Positions 25,741 to 36,771 of a stretch of DNA of 64,000 nt are shown in pieces; within the stretch, counting starts at the first letter, position 1; every line of letters starts with the position of its first letter. The position numbers were made by a program, and so were the translations under genes. Source of the DNA: Streptomyces sp. 378 (GTDB lineage Bacteria > Actinomycetota > Actinomycetes > Streptomycetales > Streptomycetaceae); the NCBI RefSeq assembly GCF_030124145.1, contig NZ_JASKMS010000005.1, positions 268,021-332,020 of the forward strand. The letters run 5' to 3'. The notes under the pieces are model-generated. The model saw only the letters and a program-made list of their open reading frames with translations. It was not told the origin of the DNA and did no database searches.

Positions 25741-26613
25741 TTACGGCAGCTTCACGAACGGCGAGAGGAAGGCGCGGGCGCCGGGCGTGTCCAGGCGGTA
25801 CGTCACGTTGGTCGCGTAGCAGGGGGTGTCGCCGGTGATGGTGGTGGCGGCGAGGACCCTCTTGCCGCCGAGCACGGCGAAGTTGGGGCCGCCGGAGTCG
25901 CCGTAGCAGGCGCCCCCGTTGCCCTGGGGCGCGGTCATCGCGAGCCGGGCCCAGGATTCGTTGAGGGCGTTGAAGGTGACGGGTGCCTTCATCCGGACAC
26001 CGCCGCCGGGGTGGGTCTGGCCGCCGGGGCCGTTGACGGCCTCCTGGGTGCCGTACCCGGCGACGAGCCAGTCGGTGGCGTTCAGGCCCTGCGGGCCGAG
26101 CTTGCCGAGCTGGTTCGCGGTGGGCAGGGTCGCCGGCGTGAAGCTCCAGCGGGCCTTGACCTCGGCGGCGGGCAGCTGGATCACCGCGATGTCGTGGGTG
26201 TCGGAGGCGGGCCCCGGGTAGTCGGGGTGCGTGTGGGCGGTGCCCCGCATGGCGACGGCGGCTGCCTGTGCGGCCGGGTCGCCCGGGTACTTCTTCGCCG
26301 CCGCGTCGAGCCCGGACTGCACGTCCTGGTCGAGGGAGACGTAGAACCGCACGTTCTCGGGCCAGTCCGAGGTGCAGTGGGCGGCGGTCAGGAAGGTGTC
26401 CGCGTCGATCATGGTGCCGGAACAGACCCAGTCGGCCCGGTCGGGGGTCGCGGGGTCGCCGTCGTCGTCCCAGGTGGCCACGAGCGCGCCCACCTCGGTG
26501 CGTTCGGGGGCGGGCGCGGCGTTGTAGGAGTTGATGGCGGAGGACGGCAGCGTGGTGGCGAGCACGGTGGCACAGGCCGCGGCGGTGACGGCGAAGGCGC
26601 GTACGGAGGTCAA
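25741..26613 (-). CDS. Secreted trypsin-like serine protease (S1 family)
   Basis: A 290-aa chymotrypsin-fold protease. The catalytic triad is visible as His79 in TAAHC, Asp141 in THDIAVI, and Ser240 in GDSGGP. The N-terminal 26 residues are a Sec signal peptide with a cleavage site near PSSA. Cys residues near the catalytic His and around the Ser suggest the usual disulphides. It is probably exported as an active or self-processing protease; the specificity residue was not assigned. It stands alone between an intergenic repeat region and a thioesterase gene. Confidence 0.9.
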   Translation of the reverse strand: MTSVRAFAVTAAACATVLATTLPSSAINSYNAAPAPERTEVGALVATWDDDGDPATPDRADWVCSGTMIDADTFLTAAHCTSDWPENVRFYVSLDQDVQSGLDAAAKKYPGDPAAQAAAVAMRGTAHTHPDYPGPASDTHDIAVIQLPAAEVKARWSFTPATLPTANQLGKLGPQGLNATDWLVAGYGTQEAVNGPGGQTHPGGGVRMKAPVTFNALNESWARLAMTAPQGNGGACYGDSGGPNFAVLGGKRVLAATTITGDTPCYATNVTYRLDTPGARAFLSPFVKLP

Positions 26614-26744
26614 GAGAAACCCTTCTGGGGGTGGGGCGGGTCTTCTCCTGTGGGGGGGAGCGCCAGTGAAGCGCCCGGAGGGGGCCGCGACAAGAGCGCG
26701 CCCGCCCCTCCAGGGTTTTCCCTACGTCGGCCGGATCGCCGGGC

Positions 26745-27233
26745 TCAGTTCGCGGCGCGTATGAGCTCCTCGTCGGCCGGCTTCACGTCGCGCAGGAGGC
26801 AGGTCAGCCGGGCCGTGCACACCCTTTTGTCGCTTTCATCCGTGATGACGATGTCGTAGGTGGTGGTCGACCGCCCCCGGTGCACGGGCGTGGCCACACC
26901 GGTGACGAGCCCGGAGCGCACCCCGCGGTGATGGGTGCAGTTCAGATCGACACCCACGGCGATCTTGGAGCTGCCGCCGTGCAGCATCGACCCGATGGAG
27001 CCGAGCGTCTCGGCCAGCACCGCGGAGGCCCCGCCGTGCAGCAGTCCGTAGGGCTGGGTGTTGCCCTCCACCGGCATCGTCCCGACGACCCGGTCCGCCG
27101 ACGCCTCGGAGATCTGGACGCCCATCCGGTTCCCCAGGTGGCCCGCGGAGAACAGGGCCAGGAGGTCCACGCCGAGCGCGGCGTACTCGTCGATGACCTC
27201 TTGCGGGAACTTCACATGCTGCTGCTCACCCAT
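26745..27233 (-). CDS. PaaI-type hotdog-fold thioesterase
   Basis: A 162-aa hotdog thioesterase of the PaaI/YbgC-like group, which hydrolyses acyl-CoA esters. The motif LLHGGASAVLAETLGS holds the conserved Asn/His-Gly-Gly and the catalytic acidic residue, and GVDLNCTHHRGVRSG is the second family strand. It reads in the same direction as the FdhF-like gene upstream, 56 bp away, but no functional link is evident. Substrate unknown. Confidence 0.88.
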   Translation of the reverse strand: MGEQQHVKFPQEVIDEYAALGVDLLALFSAGHLGNRMGVQISEASADRVVGTMPVEGNTQPYGLLHGGASAVLAETLGSIGSMLHGGSSKIAVGVDLNCTHHRGVRSGLVTGVATPVHRGRSTTTYDIVITDESDKRVCTARLTCLLRDVKPADEELIRAAN

Positions 27234-27289
27234 CGGGCCCGGCTCCGTTCGTCCTCGTCACTCGGTTGCCTGTGTCACTGAGCGAACGC

Positions 27290-29569
<2,280 letters not shown>

Positions 29570-29748
29570 CACACGCTCCTCTTCGACTGCGCTGTGAGGT
29601 ACGTCTCCGATCCTCGCACGGGGCGGTGACACCGGGCGGGGGAGGCCCGGGGGAAAGGCGGTGTCCGGTGTCCCCGGCGGGGCGCGCCCGATCCCGGCAC
29701 CCGCGGGGCCGGGGCCGAGTGTCAGTGGGGCGTGGCAGGATCGGGGGC

Positions 29749-32475
29749 GTGGCAGAGACAGCATCGAAGACGACCGACCAGACCTCCGGCGGCAGCCGGC
29801 CGCGACTGATGCTCATGGACGGGCACTCGCTGGCCTACCGTGCGTTCTTCGCGCTGCCCGCGGAGAACTTCACCACCGCGACGGGCCAGCCGACCAACGC
29901 GATCTACGGCTTCGCGTCGATGCTGGCCAATACGCTGCGCGACGAGGCGCCCACGCACTTCGCGGTCGCCTTCGACGTCTCCCGCAAGACCTGGCGCTCC
30001 CAGGAGTTCACGGAGTACAAGGCGAACCGCTCCAAGACACCGGACGAGTTCAAGGGCCAGGTCGAGCTGATCGGCGAGCTCCTGGACGCGATGGGCGCCG
30101 TCCGCTTCGCGGTCGACGGGTTCGAGGCGGACGACGTCATCGCCACACTCGCCACCCAGGCCGAGGCCGAGGGCTTCGAGGTGCTGATCGTCACCGGCGA
30201 CCGGGATTCGTTCCAGCTGGTCAGCGAGCACACCACCGTGCTGTACCCGACCAAGGGCGTCTCCGAGCTGACCCGCTTCACCCCGGAGAAGGTATTCGAG
30301 AAGTACGGGTTGACGCCCGCGCAGTACCCCGACTTCGCGGCCCTGCGCGGCGACCCCTCCGACAACCTCCCCGGGATTCCCGGCGTCGGCGAGAAGACCG
30401 CCGCGAAGTGGATCAACCAGTTCGGCTCCTTCGCCGAGCTCGTCCAGCGCGTCGACGAGGTCAAGGGCAAGGCCGGCCAGAACCTCCGCGACCACCTGGA
30501 ATCCGTCAAGCTCAACCGCCGGCTCACCGAGCTGGAGCGCCGGGTGGAACTCCCCAAGGGCGTCACCGACCTGGAGCGTACGGCCTACGACCGCAAGGCC
30601 GTCGCGATGATCCTGGACACCCTGGAGATCCGCAACCCGTCGCTGCGCGAGCGGCTCTTCGCCGTCGACCCCGGCGCCGAGGAGGCCGAGACCACCCCGA
30701 TCAGCACCGAGGGCGTGCAGCTGGACGGCACGGTGCTCTCCACCGGCGAGCTGCCCGCCTGGCTCACCGAGCACGGCACGCAGCCCCTCGCTGTCGCCAC
30801 GGTCGACACCTGGGCCCTCGGCACCGGCTCGGTCGCCGAGGTCGCCCTCGCCGCGCCCGGCGGCCCCGCCGCCTGGTTCGACCCCTCCCAGCTGGACGAG
30901 GCCGACGAGAGGGCCTTCGCGGCCTGGCTCGCCGACGCCGACCGGCCCAAGGTCTTCCACAACGCCAAGAGCGCCATGCGCGTCTTCGCCGGGCACGGCT
31001 GGAGCGTCGAGGGCGTGCGCATGGACACCGCGCTCGCCGCCTACCTGGTCAAGCCGGGCCGCCGCTCCTTCGACCTGGACGCGCTGTCCATGGAGTACCT
31101 GCACCGCGAGCTGACCCCCGCCGCCGCTGCCGACGGCCAGCTCGCCTTCGGCGCGGACGACGCCGCCGAGGCCGAGGCCCTGATGATCCAGGCCCGGACC
31201 GTTCTCGACCTGGGTGAGGCCTTCGAGAGCCGCCTGGAGGACGTCGGCGCCGCCGACCTGCTGCGCGACATGGAGCTGCCCACCTCGGCGCTGCTCGCCC
31301 GCATGGAGCGGCACGGCATCGCGGCCGACCGGCCCCACCTGGAGGCCATGGAGCAGATGTTCGCCGGCGCCGTCCAGCAGGCGGTCAAGGAGGCCCACGC
31401 GGCAGCCGGGCACGAGTTCAACCTGGGCTCGCCCAAGCAGCTCCAGGAGGTCCTCTTCGGCGAGCTGGCCCTGCCCAAGACCAAGCGGACCAAGACCGGT
31501 TACACCACGGACGCCGACGCCCTCGCCTGGCTGGCCGGCCAGACGGACAACGAGCTTCCGGTGATCATGCTCCGCCACCGCGAGCAGGCCAAGCTCCGCG
31601 TGACCGTCGAGGGCCTGATCAAGACCATCGCCGCGGACGGCCGGATCCACACCACGTTCAACCAGACCGTCGCCGCCACCGGCCGTCTGTCCTCGACCGA
31701 CCCGAACCTGCAGAACATCCCGGTCCGCACCGACGAGGGTCGCGCGATCCGCCGCGGCTTCGTCGTCGGCGAGGGATTCGAATCGCTGATGACGGCCGAC
31801 TACAGCCAGATCGAGCTGCGTGTGATGGCGCACCTCTCCGAGGACGCCGGCCTGATCGAGGCGTTCACCTCGGGCGAGGACCTGCACACCACGGCCGCCG
31901 CCCAGGTCTTCGCGGTCGAGCCGACCGCGGTCGACGCCGAGATGCGCCGCAAGATCAAGGCCATGTCGTACGGCCTGGCCTACGGACTGTCCGCCTTCGG
32001 CCTCTCCCAGCAGCTGAACATCGAGGCGGCCGAGGCCCGCGCCCTGATGGACGCGTACTTCGAGCGGTTCGGCGGCGTGCGGGACTACCTGCGCCGGGCG
32101 GTCGACGAGGCCCGGGCCACGGGATACACGGCGACGCTCTTCGGGCGCCGCCGCTACCTCCCCGACCTCAACAGCGACAACCGCCAGCGCCGCGAGGCCG
32201 CCGAGCGGATGGCCCTCAACGCCCCGATCCAGGGCACGGCGGCCGACATCGTCAAGATCGCCATGCTCAAGGTGGACGACGCCCTGAGGGAAGCCGGCCT
32301 CGCCTCCCGCATGCTCCTCCAGGTCCACGACGAAATCGTGCTGGAGATCGCCCCCGGAGAGCGGGCCGCCGCCGAGGAACTGGTCCGCCGCCAGATGGCG
32401 AACGCCGTCCAGCTCCGCGTCCCGCTGGGCGTCTCGGTGGGCGCGGGGCCGGACTGGGAGTCTGCGGCCCACTAG
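29749..32475 (+). CDS. polA: DNA polymerase I
   Basis: A 908-aa family A DNA polymerase used in Okazaki-fragment maturation and repair. The N-terminal 5'-3' exonuclease domain begins LMLMDGHSLAYRAFFALP; the middle 3'-5' exonuclease-like domain seems to lack the metal-binding acidic residues, as in other actinobacteria; the polymerase domain has motif A (TADYSQIELRVMAHL), motif B (RRKIKAMSYGLAYGLSAFG) and motif C (QVHDEIVLE). The GTG at 29749 starts MAETASKTT. The TAG stop codon lies inside the CTAG at the left end of a palindromic element, so the last residues may have been shaped by that insertion. Confidence 0.97.
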   Translation: MAETASKTTDQTSGGSRPRLMLMDGHSLAYRAFFALPAENFTTATGQPTNAIYGFASMLANTLRDEAPTHFAVAFDVSRKTWRSQEFTEYKANRSKTPDEFKGQVELIGELLDAMGAVRFAVDGFEADDVIATLATQAEAEGFEVLIVTGDRDSFQLVSEHTTVLYPTKGVSELTRFTPEKVFEKYGLTPAQYPDFAALRGDPSDNLPGIPGVGEKTAAKWINQFGSFAELVQRVDEVKGKAGQNLRDHLESVKLNRRLTELERRVELPKGVTDLERTAYDRKAVAMILDTLEIRNPSLRERLFAVDPGAEEAETTPISTEGVQLDGTVLSTGELPAWLTEHGTQPLAVATVDTWALGTGSVAEVALAAPGGPAAWFDPSQLDEADERAFAAWLADADRPKVFHNAKSAMRVFAGHGWSVEGVRMDTALAAYLVKPGRRSFDLDALSMEYLHRELTPAAAADGQLAFGADDAAEAEALMIQARTVLDLGEAFESRLEDVGAADLLRDMELPTSALLARMERHGIAADRPHLEAMEQMFAGAVQQAVKEAHAAAGHEFNLGSPKQLQEVLFGELALPKTKRTKTGYTTDADALAWLAGQTDNELPVIMLRHREQAKLRVTVEGLIKTIAADGRIHTTFNQTVAATGRLSSTDPNLQNIPVRTDEGRAIRRGFVVGEGFESLMTADYSQIELRVMAHLSEDAGLIEAFTSGEDLHTTAAAQVFAVEPTAVDAEMRRKIKAMSYGLAYGLSAFGLSQQLNIEAAEARALMDAYFERFGGVRDYLRRAVDEARATGYTATLFGRRRYLPDLNSDNRQRREAAERMALNAPIQGTAADIVKIAMLKVDDALREAGLASRMLLQVHDEIVLEIAPGERAAAEELVRRQMANAVQLRVPLGVSVGAGPDWESAAH

Positions 32476-32640
32476 GCCGTTTCTGACGGATCTCCGCGGC
32501 GTCGCGACGCCCGGCACGCACTCTCGCCGCACCGCGCGAAAGCCCAAGTAGCTCCGCTACGAGGGCTTCCACGCGGCACGCCGAGAGCACGCACCGAACG
32601 CCGCTCCTTCTCCCGCGGAGATCCATCAGAAGCGGCCTAG
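32472..32640. mobile_element. 169-bp MITE-like palindromic element with CTAG ends
   Basis: The two ends are inverted copies: CTAGGCCGTTTCTGACGG at the left and, read on the other strand, CTAGGCCGCTTCTGATGG at the right, continuing into GATCTCCGCGG on both sides. The interior also pairs imperfectly (for example TAGCTCCGCTA near the centre), so nearly the whole element can fold as one long hairpin. The CTAG at both ends is the target duplication of several IS5-type elements. It has no ORF of its own, overlaps the polA stop codon and may serve as its terminator. Confidence 0.75.
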
Positions 32641-32879
32641 ACGCCGCGCGGCTGGGCCGGGACGGGCTCCGAGGGCGTGGGGACCGACGCGGGTGAGTGT
32701 TCAGACGCCGAGGTCCTGCCTCGCCCGGGGCGTCGGCCCCGCCTCAGCCGGGCGCTGTGGCCCTCCCTGCCGGGGCACCCGGACGTCCCGCTCCCGGCCT
32801 GGCCGACACCGGCGGAACCGTCACTCGCGTGGCCCCCGAGAAGGCGCCCCCGTCCCCGGCGGTCGTAAAGATGCGGGGC
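32641..32879. other. Short region between palindromic element and hypothetical gene
   Basis: About 240 bp of GC-rich sequence with open frames on both strands but no motif I recognise. It probably holds the promoter of the hypothetical gene that follows. Confidence 0.4.
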
Positions 32880-33539
32880 ATGGGTATACGCACGTTCCTC
32901 AGCCGCACGGCACCCGGCGTGGCGCTCCCGCCGGTCCCGGCGTTCGAGGCCGCCGCGAGCACGGTTCGCGTCCCCGTCCCCTTCACCACGGCCCTGCGCC
33001 ACGCGGCGGCGGACCTGCGGCAGCGTCTCACCGCATGCGGTCGGCGGCCCGCCGGTTCCGCCGGTAGCGGTGGCCTCTCCGCCGTCGTGACGGCCCTCCC
33101 CGGTGCCGTCGACCCGGCCACCGTCCTGGCCCTCGGCGACACCGAGGTCTGGTCCGCCCTCACCGGCACCGACGATCTGCCCAGCCTCCTCGGCCTCCCC
33201 GGCGCCGACACCATGCCGTCCGGCACCCATGGGGCTTCCGGCACCTATGAGGGCTCCAGCACTCATGGGGCATCCGGCGCCTATGAAGGCTCCGGCGCCC
33301 ATGGCGCTCCCCGCGCCCCTGAAAGGCCCGGCAAACCCTCGCGTCCGTGGGCCCGGCTGGCCCGGGATTACCTGACGCTCGTCCTCACCCTGCTGCCGCG
33401 CCCCCGCCCCGGGCACACCACCATCACGGTGTACATCGCGACGACCGACAGGGTGCTCAGCGAGCGGCCGGGCGGCTCCGCTCCGTCTCGGCGGCCGGGG
33501 CCCGACCGGCGGGGACCGGAACCGGACGCCGCACCCTGA
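32880..33539 (+). CDS. Hypothetical protein with degenerate Gly/Ser/Thr repeat
   Basis: A 219-aa protein I do not recognise. G/C at nearly all third codon positions supports real coding. It opens MGIRTFLSRTAPG, has a helix-rich N-terminal half, and at 33226-33310 contains alternating repeats of the GTHGAS/GTYEGS type, followed by a hydrophobic stretch (LTLVLTLLPRP) and a proline/arginine-rich tail. An in-frame ATG three codons upstream (32871) is an equally possible start. Its last 83 bp overlap the convergent DUF4184 gene. Confidence 0.6.
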   Translation: MGIRTFLSRTAPGVALPPVPAFEAAASTVRVPVPFTTALRHAAADLRQRLTACGRRPAGSAGSGGLSAVVTALPGAVDPATVLALGDTEVWSALTGTDDLPSLLGLPGADTMPSGTHGASGTYEGSSTHGASGAYEGSGAHGAPRAPERPGKPSRPWARLARDYLTLVLTLLPRPRPGHTTITVYIATTDRVLSERPGGSAPSRRPGPDRRGPEPDAAP

Positions 33540-34314
33540 CGCCCACGGCGTAGAGCAGCAGCGCCGGGACGAGCCCCGCGCCCGCGCCGAAGCAGACCGT
33601 CGGGATGATCTCCCACGGCTTGGCCTGCGAGCCCCAGTACGCCCACCACCGCGACGCCCGCTGCACCGCACCGGCCAGTGCGAAGCCGCAGATGACAGCG
33701 GCGGCAGCCCACCGGTCCCGCACCGCGAGCACGGGGATTCCCACCGGCTCCCGCAGAGGCGCCCTGCGCAGCGCGTGCGCCAGGAACACGGCGATCACGA
33801 CCGCGGCCACCGCCGAACCGCCGTACTGCAGGTACCAGTACAGCGGTGAGCCCGCCACCTCCCGGCCCAGCACCGGAAACAGCCGGATCCCCCACCGGTC
33901 GAGATGCGTGAACGCGTCCCACACCACATGGGTCGCCGCACCGAGCACCGCGGACACGTACCACCGCGCCACCAGTGAGGGCCGCACCCGCGCACGGGGC
34001 ACACCGCAACGCAGCAGGGCCGACACGCGCCCCTGGCGGGCCCGCGGCAGCAACGCCACGAGCGGTTCACGCACCAGCAGCCAGAGCCCCACCAGCGCCC
34101 AGGCGATGAGCACATCAACCGTGAGGACGCCCGCGAACGCGTGCGTGACGTCACCGAACTCCATCGCCCCGGACACCACACTCGCCGCGTAATAGGTCAT
34201 GTCGGGCGCGAAGGAACCCGCCACGAGCACGGCGGGCACCAGCGGGCCCCGGCCGGTGCCGTCCGTACGGACGGCGGGCAGCACGGCTGCCGCATGGCTC
34301 AGCGTGAACGGCAA
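33457..34314 (-). CDS. DUF4184 family membrane protein
   Basis: A 285-aa integral membrane protein. The N-terminal PFTLSHAAAVLPAVR is the DUF4184 signature, and VLGAATHVVWDAFTHLDRWG (His/Asp-rich, near residue 140) is the conserved central motif, reminiscent of metal-dependent membrane hydrolases such as YdjM. Several hydrophobic segments follow. The start is taken as TTG at 34314: GAGGAG lies five bases ahead and the signature begins with the next codon. The longer open frame upstream has no family similarity. Function unknown. The 3' end overlaps the convergent hypothetical gene. Confidence 0.83.
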   Translation of the reverse strand: MPFTLSHAAAVLPAVRTDGTGRGPLVPAVLVAGSFAPDMTYYAASVVSGAMEFGDVTHAFAGVLTVDVLIAWALVGLWLLVREPLVALLPRARQGRVSALLRCGVPRARVRPSLVARWYVSAVLGAATHVVWDAFTHLDRWGIRLFPVLGREVAGSPLYWYLQYGGSAVAAVVIAVFLAHALRRAPLREPVGIPVLAVRDRWAAAAVICGFALAGAVQRASRWWAYWGSQAKPWEIIPTVCFGAGAGLVPALLLYAVGVRVRRPVPVPAGRAPAAETERSRPAAR

Positions 34315-34672
34315 CTCGGCTCCTCGCGGGGATCGTTGCACCAGGTCGGGCGTACCCGGCGACCAGTGGCCCAGTATGCGGGATGCCAACCCGTCGACGG
34401 CGTCACGCTCGCGCACGACCCACGGGTGAAAAACGGTCACGAACGGCTGCCCGAGCAAAGAGAGTTGCCGTAGGGTCGCCAGAGTCACCGCGCGGGGAGC
34501 GCGTCGCACTCGTGACCGCGGTGAAGCGCAGAGCACTGGAGAAAACAGAGTTGTGACCGTCGGAGGGCAACCTCTCGGGCGGTTGGATCGTCACAACAGG
34601 GCGAACACTGCAGACGTAGAACACTGCAGACGTAGACCGGACGCTCGGGCGTTCACGGGAGGGGTTCACTCT
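34315..34672. other. Divergent regulatory region upstream of the transglycosylase gene
   Basis: This gap of about 360 bp contains an inverted pair GTTGTGAC (34550-34557) / GTCACAAC (34590-34597) and, just after it, a perfect tandem duplication of the 16-mer GAACACTGCAGACGTA (34603-34618 and 34619-34634), 38 bp before the start codon. No gene is seen. I looked for a ydaO-type c-di-AMP riboswitch, common ahead of Streptomyces cell-wall hydrolases, and could not recognise its conserved core. Confidence 0.6.
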
Positions 34673-36448
34673 ATGGCGGCGCAATTCGGCAGGAGGCTGT
34701 GCAAGGGGGCGGCGACCACCGCCGTGGCCGCGGTCGCGGTCGCGGCACTGTCCGCCTCCCAGGCTCCGGGCGTGAACGACCACCGCAGGCAGACCGCCGC
34801 CGGCGCCACGCCCTCACCCGAAGCGAGTGCCTCCGACGGCAGCGCCACCGGCAACTCGCCGTACTACACGGACCTGCCCCCGCTCAAGAGCCCGAACCCG
34901 TCACCGTCCACGGGCCCCGGCCCGGGCGGCACGAGCCCCACGGAATCAGGCATTCCCGCGACCGTCCTCGACGCCTACAAGAAGGCCGAGAGCGCGCTGC
35001 GCGAGGCCAAGCCCGGCTGCAACCTGCCCTGGCAACTCCTCGCGGCCATCGGCCGGGTGGAGTCGGGACAGGCTCGTGGCGGCCAGGTCAGGGCCGACGG
35101 CACCACCATCAAGCCGATCCTGGGCCCGCAGCTCGACGGCAACGGCTTCGCCCTCATCAGGGACACCGACGACGGCGCCTACGACGGCAACAGCTCGTAC
35201 GACCAGGCCGTCGGCCCCATGCAGTTCATCCCCTCCACGTGGGCCTGGGCGGGGCGCGACGGCAACGGCGACGGCAAGCAGGACCCCAACAACATCTACG
35301 ACGCCGCCCTCGCCGCCGGCCACTACCTGTGCCGCAACAACTGGGACCTGTCCCAGCAGGGCGACCTCGACCGGGCGATCCTCAGCTACAACAACTCGCG
35401 GGAGTACCTGAACCTCGTCATGAGGTGGCTGGAGTACTACCGCAAGGGCACGCACGAGGTTCCGGACGGCACCGGCACGCTGCCCGACAACCGCAGCGAC
35501 CACGGCGGGGGCGCGGGCACGAACCCGGCACCCACCACACCCGGCGCCACCGCTCCGGGCCACTCGACGCCGAAGCCCGGCCCCAAGCCGACCAAGCCCG
35601 AAAAGCCCGCGAAGCCCGGCGACGGTACGACCGCTCCGAAGCCGCCCACGACCCCGCCCACCACCACCCCGCCCGGTACGCCGCCCAAGCCCTCCCCGCC
35701 GCCTACGAAGCCCCCCACCCCCACCGACACGGTGGACCACCTGGAGGACGCCGGAACCGCGAAGCTGACCGCCATGGCCGGTGACGCGTTCGACCGGCGG
35801 ATCAGCACCCGCGCCGAGACGGCGGCCGGCAAGGCCGTCGCCAAGGTCAGAGTCCGCTTCACGATCGTCGGCGACACGGACACCACCTTCACCGGCGGCG
35901 AGAGCGTGGCCACGGTCGCCACCAACAGCTCCGGCGTCGCCGTGGCGCCCGCTTTGCGGGCGGGGGAGAAGACCGGCGCCGTCACGATCCGCGCCACCGT
36001 GGTGGGCCGTGTCGTCCCGGGCCTCGACTACAAGGCCACCGTCACCGAGCGGGCCGCCGACGCCCTCGCCCGCACCGGTGACGCCGCGCTGACCTGCGTC
36101 CCCGGCGGCGAGTTCGCCGACCAGGTCGAGGTGAAGGCCACGTACAAGGGCGCCGTCGCCGACGGTGTCGCGGCCACCGCCACGCTGGTCAAGTCCGACG
36201 AGGACCCGGCCGCCGACGACAAGGGCCCCTACTTCAAGGACGCCGACGGCAAGACCGTCCGCACCCTGACGGGTCTGAAGACGGACGCGAAGGGCCTGCT
36301 GAAGCTGCCCGAGCTGTACGCGGACGACACGACCGGCACGTTCCTGCTGCGCGTCACCACGGCGGGCGGCGCGACGCTCACCGTCGAACTGACGGTGGCG
36401 GCGGCGGAGACGTCCTCGCCGAGCCCCTCGGCCAGTCCGGGCGCGTAG
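34673..36448 (+). CDS. Secreted lytic transglycosylase (MltB-like) with C-terminal Ig-like domain
   Basis: A 591-aa exported cell-wall hydrolase. After a signal peptide (cleavage near SASQAP) and a Ser/Pro linker comes a transglycosylase domain at about residues 100-260: PWQLLAAIGRVESGQ with the catalytic Glu, AVGPMQFIPSTWAWAGRDG, DPNNIYDAALAAGHYLC and AILSYNNSREYL. A proline/lysine/threonine-rich wall-spanning linker of about 90 residues follows, then an Ig-like/Big-type region (TFTGGESVATVATNSSGVAV). It should cleave peptidoglycan glycan strands. The ATG has GGGAGGGG ahead. A perfect 19-bp hairpin ends the gene. Confidence 0.92.
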   Translation: MAAQFGRRLCKGAATTAVAAVAVAALSASQAPGVNDHRRQTAAGATPSPEASASDGSATGNSPYYTDLPPLKSPNPSPSTGPGPGGTSPTESGIPATVLDAYKKAESALREAKPGCNLPWQLLAAIGRVESGQARGGQVRADGTTIKPILGPQLDGNGFALIRDTDDGAYDGNSSYDQAVGPMQFIPSTWAWAGRDGNGDGKQDPNNIYDAALAAGHYLCRNNWDLSQQGDLDRAILSYNNSREYLNLVMRWLEYYRKGTHEVPDGTGTLPDNRSDHGGGAGTNPAPTTPGATAPGHSTPKPGPKPTKPEKPAKPGDGTTAPKPPTTPPTTTPPGTPPKPSPPPTKPPTPTDTVDHLEDAGTAKLTAMAGDAFDRRISTRAETAAGKAVAKVRVRFTIVGDTDTTFTGGESVATVATNSSGVAVAPALRAGEKTGAVTIRATVVGRVVPGLDYKATVTERAADALARTGDAALTCVPGGEFADQVEVKATYKGAVADGVAATATLVKSDEDPAADDKGPYFKDADGKTVRTLTGLKTDAKGLLKLPELYADDTTGTFLLRVTTAGGATLTVELTVAAAETSSPSPSASPGA

Positions 36449-36464
36449 CTCTCCGGTACGACGG

Positions 36465-36511
36465 ACGACGCCCCTCTTACAAGAGACGCCCCCTTGTAAG
36501 AGGGGCGTCGT
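36465..36511 (+). terminator. Perfect 19-bp stem terminator
   Basis: ACGACGCCCCTCTTACAAG (36465-36483) pairs without mismatch with CTTGTAAGAGGGGCGTCGT (36493-36511) around a 9-base loop, 16 bp after the transglycosylase stop. Confidence 0.93.
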
Positions 36512-36611
36512 TGTGTGTGCAACGTGTTCTCATCTCCGGCGCGCGTTGCTACGGTGCCGAGCACCTGACGGTGTATCAGCTCCACCGTCACGACCCGTGG
36601 GGAGGCTCCGT

Positions 36612-36746
36612 ATGCGCGCCTTCATCGCCGCCGCCACCGGTCTCGCCCTCGCGTTCGCCGTCGTCCTGACGCTGACCGCCCTCGGCTCCCCCTCGGGCGG
36701 GACGTCACCGAAGCCCTTGCTGACGACGGTGCCCGCACACCCCTGA
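36612..36746 (+). CDS. Small membrane peptide, SPW_0924 family
   Basis: A 44-aa protein: a short basic N-terminus (MRAF), one hydrophobic segment (IAAATGLALAFAVVLTLTAL) and the tail SPSGGTSPKPLLTTVPAHP. Its size and C-terminal motif match what I recall of the SPW_0924 family, known only as small Streptomyces proteins. GGGGAGG lies seven bases ahead of the ATG. A small inverted pair GACGGTG/CACCGTC (36567-36589) lies in the leader. It is followed 25 bp later by the DUF3068 gene, so the two are probably co-expressed. Confidence 0.75.
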   Translation: MRAFIAAATGLALAFAVVLTLTALGSPSGGTSPKPLLTTVPAHP

Positions 36747-36771
36747 CCGCCCGCCCGGGAGGGAGGCCGAG

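Noticed and set aside
34550..34672. ydaO-type (c-di-AMP) riboswitch ahead of the transglycosylase gene
   Set aside because: Expected from biology in Streptomyces, but I could not find the conserved core sequences of that class in the leader.
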